Below the pieces are notes generated by a model. The model was not told the origin of the DNA. It worked only from the letters and a program-made list of their open reading frames with translations, and did no database searches. A stretch of 64,000 nucleotides of DNA. It comes from Merluccius polli (taxonomy: Eukaryota > Chordata > Actinopteri > Gadiformes > Merlucciidae). The stretch covers positions 62,001 to 126,000 of the forward strand of contig JAOPHQ010002276.1 in assembly GCA_030340625.1 (NCBI GenBank). Reading direction: 5' to 3'. This document shows positions 62,050-64,000 of the stretch, one piece after another (within the stretch, counting starts at the first letter, position 1; the number at the start of each line of letters is the position of its first letter). Made by a program: the position numbers and the translations under genes.

Positions 62050-64000
62050 ATGGTTAATTTAACGATACTGTCATGGAACGTGCAAGGAATAAATAACCGT
62101 TTGAAGAGAGCAAGTTGTTTTGATGTAATTAGTAGAAAAGCAGCACAGATTGCAATGCTCTGCGAAACTCACAAAAATATCGACATGGTTGGTAACGAAA
62201 AATATAAAGTCATTTCCTCATCATCTGCCACCAATAAGACAAAAGGTGTTATTATTTTAGCACACAACAATCTGAAATATTCAATACTGGAGAAAGGAAA
62301 CGATCAAGACGGTCGAATTGCCTATGTGAAGGGGATGTTCAGTGGCACAAAGCTAGCATTGGTAGCAGTTTACGCACCAAATACGTATGACCCAATTTTT
62401 TTTTCTCACCTTTCTGAAGTTCTTGCAGGAATGGTAGAATATGAAGTGATTCTTGGGGGTGATATGAATTCAACCCAATATTAGATCAATCAGATAATAC
62501 TACTCTCACTCAAGCAACCCTAGCGTTACAAAATATGGCAACAAGAAATGCATTGATAGACATTTGGAGAATCAGGAACCCTGATTTAAAACAATTTACT
62601 TTCTTTTCAACAAGGCACAAAACGTATTCTAGAATTGATTATATTTTGGTCTCTGCAAAGATAAATCATTTAGTTCAGAAAACTGACATTATCCATATGT
62701 CTGTCTCTGACCATCATGCAATGTTTTGTAAGTTGTCTTTCCCTAGTAGTCCTAAGGCAACTAGGTGGAGGTTCAATTTGAGTTTGTTATCTAATCAACA
62801 ATTCTGTGATCAATTTAGAGAAAAGTTTCAAGAATTTATAGATATTAATCAAAACTCTGTCAATGATGTAAGGTATTTATGGGACGCTATCAAAGGTTTC
62901 ATTAGAAATCATTCAATAGCATTTTCTTCTGGTGCTAATAAGATTCAACTGAAAAAAGTGTCTGATTTAGAGGCTGCCCAGTCTTTATTAACAGCAGAAC
63001 AACAAAGACATTTTGATCCAGAAAAGGAGAAAGAATTATTGAAGGTTAAAATGGAGTTAAATACAATTCTCACACAGAGAGCAGAATTTTTAGTTCATAG
63101 AGTTAGACAAATAGATTATCTGGATGGGAGCAGACCTAGCTTTTTGCTAGCCAATAAACTAAGAAATAATGATAAGCTGGCTGATATATCATCGATCAAG
63201 TCAGAAGGGGGCATTTTATTACATAATCCAGAATCAATAAATCAAGAATTTAAACATTTTTATGAGAAACTATATACATCAGAGAAGCAAACTACTCGTA
63301 GTGAAATAGATTGTTTTTTTGATGGCTTAAATCTCCCTACAATTTCAGCGGAACACTTTAACTCATTAGAATCTTCTCTAACTATTGAAGAACTTCACAA
63401 CGCCTTAAAAGACATGAACCGTGGGAAATCACCTGGTTGGGATGGAATCCCACCAGAGTTCTATCTCAAATTTTGGTCAGAATTAGGAATTCATCGTTTG
63501 CAATGATACAAACCGCAATACTAAAGGGTGAGTTCCACAGAGATGTGAACACAGCTGTAATATCTTTGCTTCACAAAACAGGAAAGGACCCAACCTTATG
63601 TACAAATTGGCGTCCTATATCTCTGATCAATTTAGATATTAAACTGTATGCTAAAGTTTTAGCCCTTCGTCTTGAAAAAACCTTGCCTATATTAATACAT
63701 CCTGATCAGACAGGTTTTGTTAAGCATAGACTAGCATCAGACAATATTAGAAGACTTCTACACATTGTTCACACAGCTTCATCTATTAAGTCACCATGTG
63801 CAATTTTAACAATAGATGCAGAAAAGGCGTTGGAGAGAAATTTATTTTTATGTTGAAAACTCTTTATTGTAATCCTACAGCAATGGTCTTGACGGGCAAC
63901 CAACTTTCATCACCATTTAGAATTGCTCGTGGGACTCGTCAAGGGTGTCCTGCCTCTGCGTTATTGTTTGCCTTATCAATTGAGCCTTTAGCACAAAAGA
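62050..64000 (+). pseudogene. L1-type LINE ORF2 (endonuclease-RT), frameshifted, runs off the window
   Basis: ORF2 of an L1-clade non-LTR element. First frame 62050-62484: endonuclease blocks LSWNVQGINNR, LCETHKN, VYAPNTYDP and GGDMNST. A frameshift follows near 62480. Second frame 62535-63506: RIDYILVS, SDHHAMFC, then the RT start with SPGWDGIPPEFYLKFW. A second shift is near 63490. Third frame to 63856: WRPISLINLDIKLYAKVLA and ILTIDAEKA. A deletion follows, because the next block (ARGTRQGCPASALLFALSIEP, from about 63925) comes too soon after it and in a changed frame. The YADD part is beyond the window. No ORF1 was found upstream to about 61700, so the copy may be 5' truncated. It is unrelated in detail to the Tx1-type LINE at 6716-12686. 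Confidence 0.85.

Overview
The window looks like nuclear DNA of a teleost fish. The grounds are two vertebrate genes with spliced exons on the minus strand and a dense, fish-typical mix of transposable elements (DIRS, Ty3/gypsy, Tx1- and L1-type LINEs, hAT, TTAA-target elements, a 5S-rRNA-headed SINE, a tRNA-headed SINE). Long CA/GT and GA microsatellites are very abundant. The species cannot be named from the sequence.

Host genes. (1) An evi5l-type gene (TBC-domain Rab GAP with a long coiled coil) runs right to left from about 55232 to 33587. I placed 18 consecutive coding exons with consistent splice sites and phases. They total 2344 nt, encoding 780 residues. Only the first coding exon(s), for roughly the first 50 residues, are missing; they were not found between 55233 and 64000. 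(2) Downstream on the same strand, 28774-26016, is a four-exon gene for a SNAG-domain zinc-finger protein of the GFI1 family (222 residues predicted). It keeps the SNAG repressor peptide and fingers matching GFI1 fingers 3-5, lacks fingers 1-2, and has a divergent last finger. The order and orientation (EVI5-type gene, then GFI1-type gene, same strand) mirror the EVI5-GFI1 pair of mammals. This suggests an EVI5L-side duplicate of that gene pair, and it is the most interesting host signal here.

Layout. 1-4734: 3' part of a Ty3/gypsy element with an open pol frame and a 1.4 kb 3' LTR. 4751-6525: a possible zinc-finger exon remnant and a 5'-truncated, frameshifted hAT transposase. 6530-13290: a GA-rich minisatellite interrupted by a nearly complete Tx1-clade LINE on the minus strand. 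13327-13905: 5S-headed SINE. 14538-16510: internally deleted gypsy copy. 17616-19790: rearranged TE gene with a CXC domain, followed by a roughly 155-bp tandem repeat. 19809-22416: decayed gypsy pol split by a hAT MITE. 22942-24866: inverted-repeat DNA transposon. 26016-28774: gfi1-like gene. 28775-33586: intergenic, no coding signal. 33587-55232: evi5l. Its introns carry an apparently intact DIRS element (36925-42735) nested in a fold-back element, a minisatellite made of 5' splice-site-like units, two abutting TTAA-flanked elements and other repeats. 55233-61700: repeats and non-coding DNA, either evi5l intron or upstream sequence. 62050-64000: decayed L1-type LINE running out of the window.

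The host genes and the mobile elements have no visible functional connection beyond insertion. Many elements sit within tens of bases of evi5l exons, so splicing is where they could matter.
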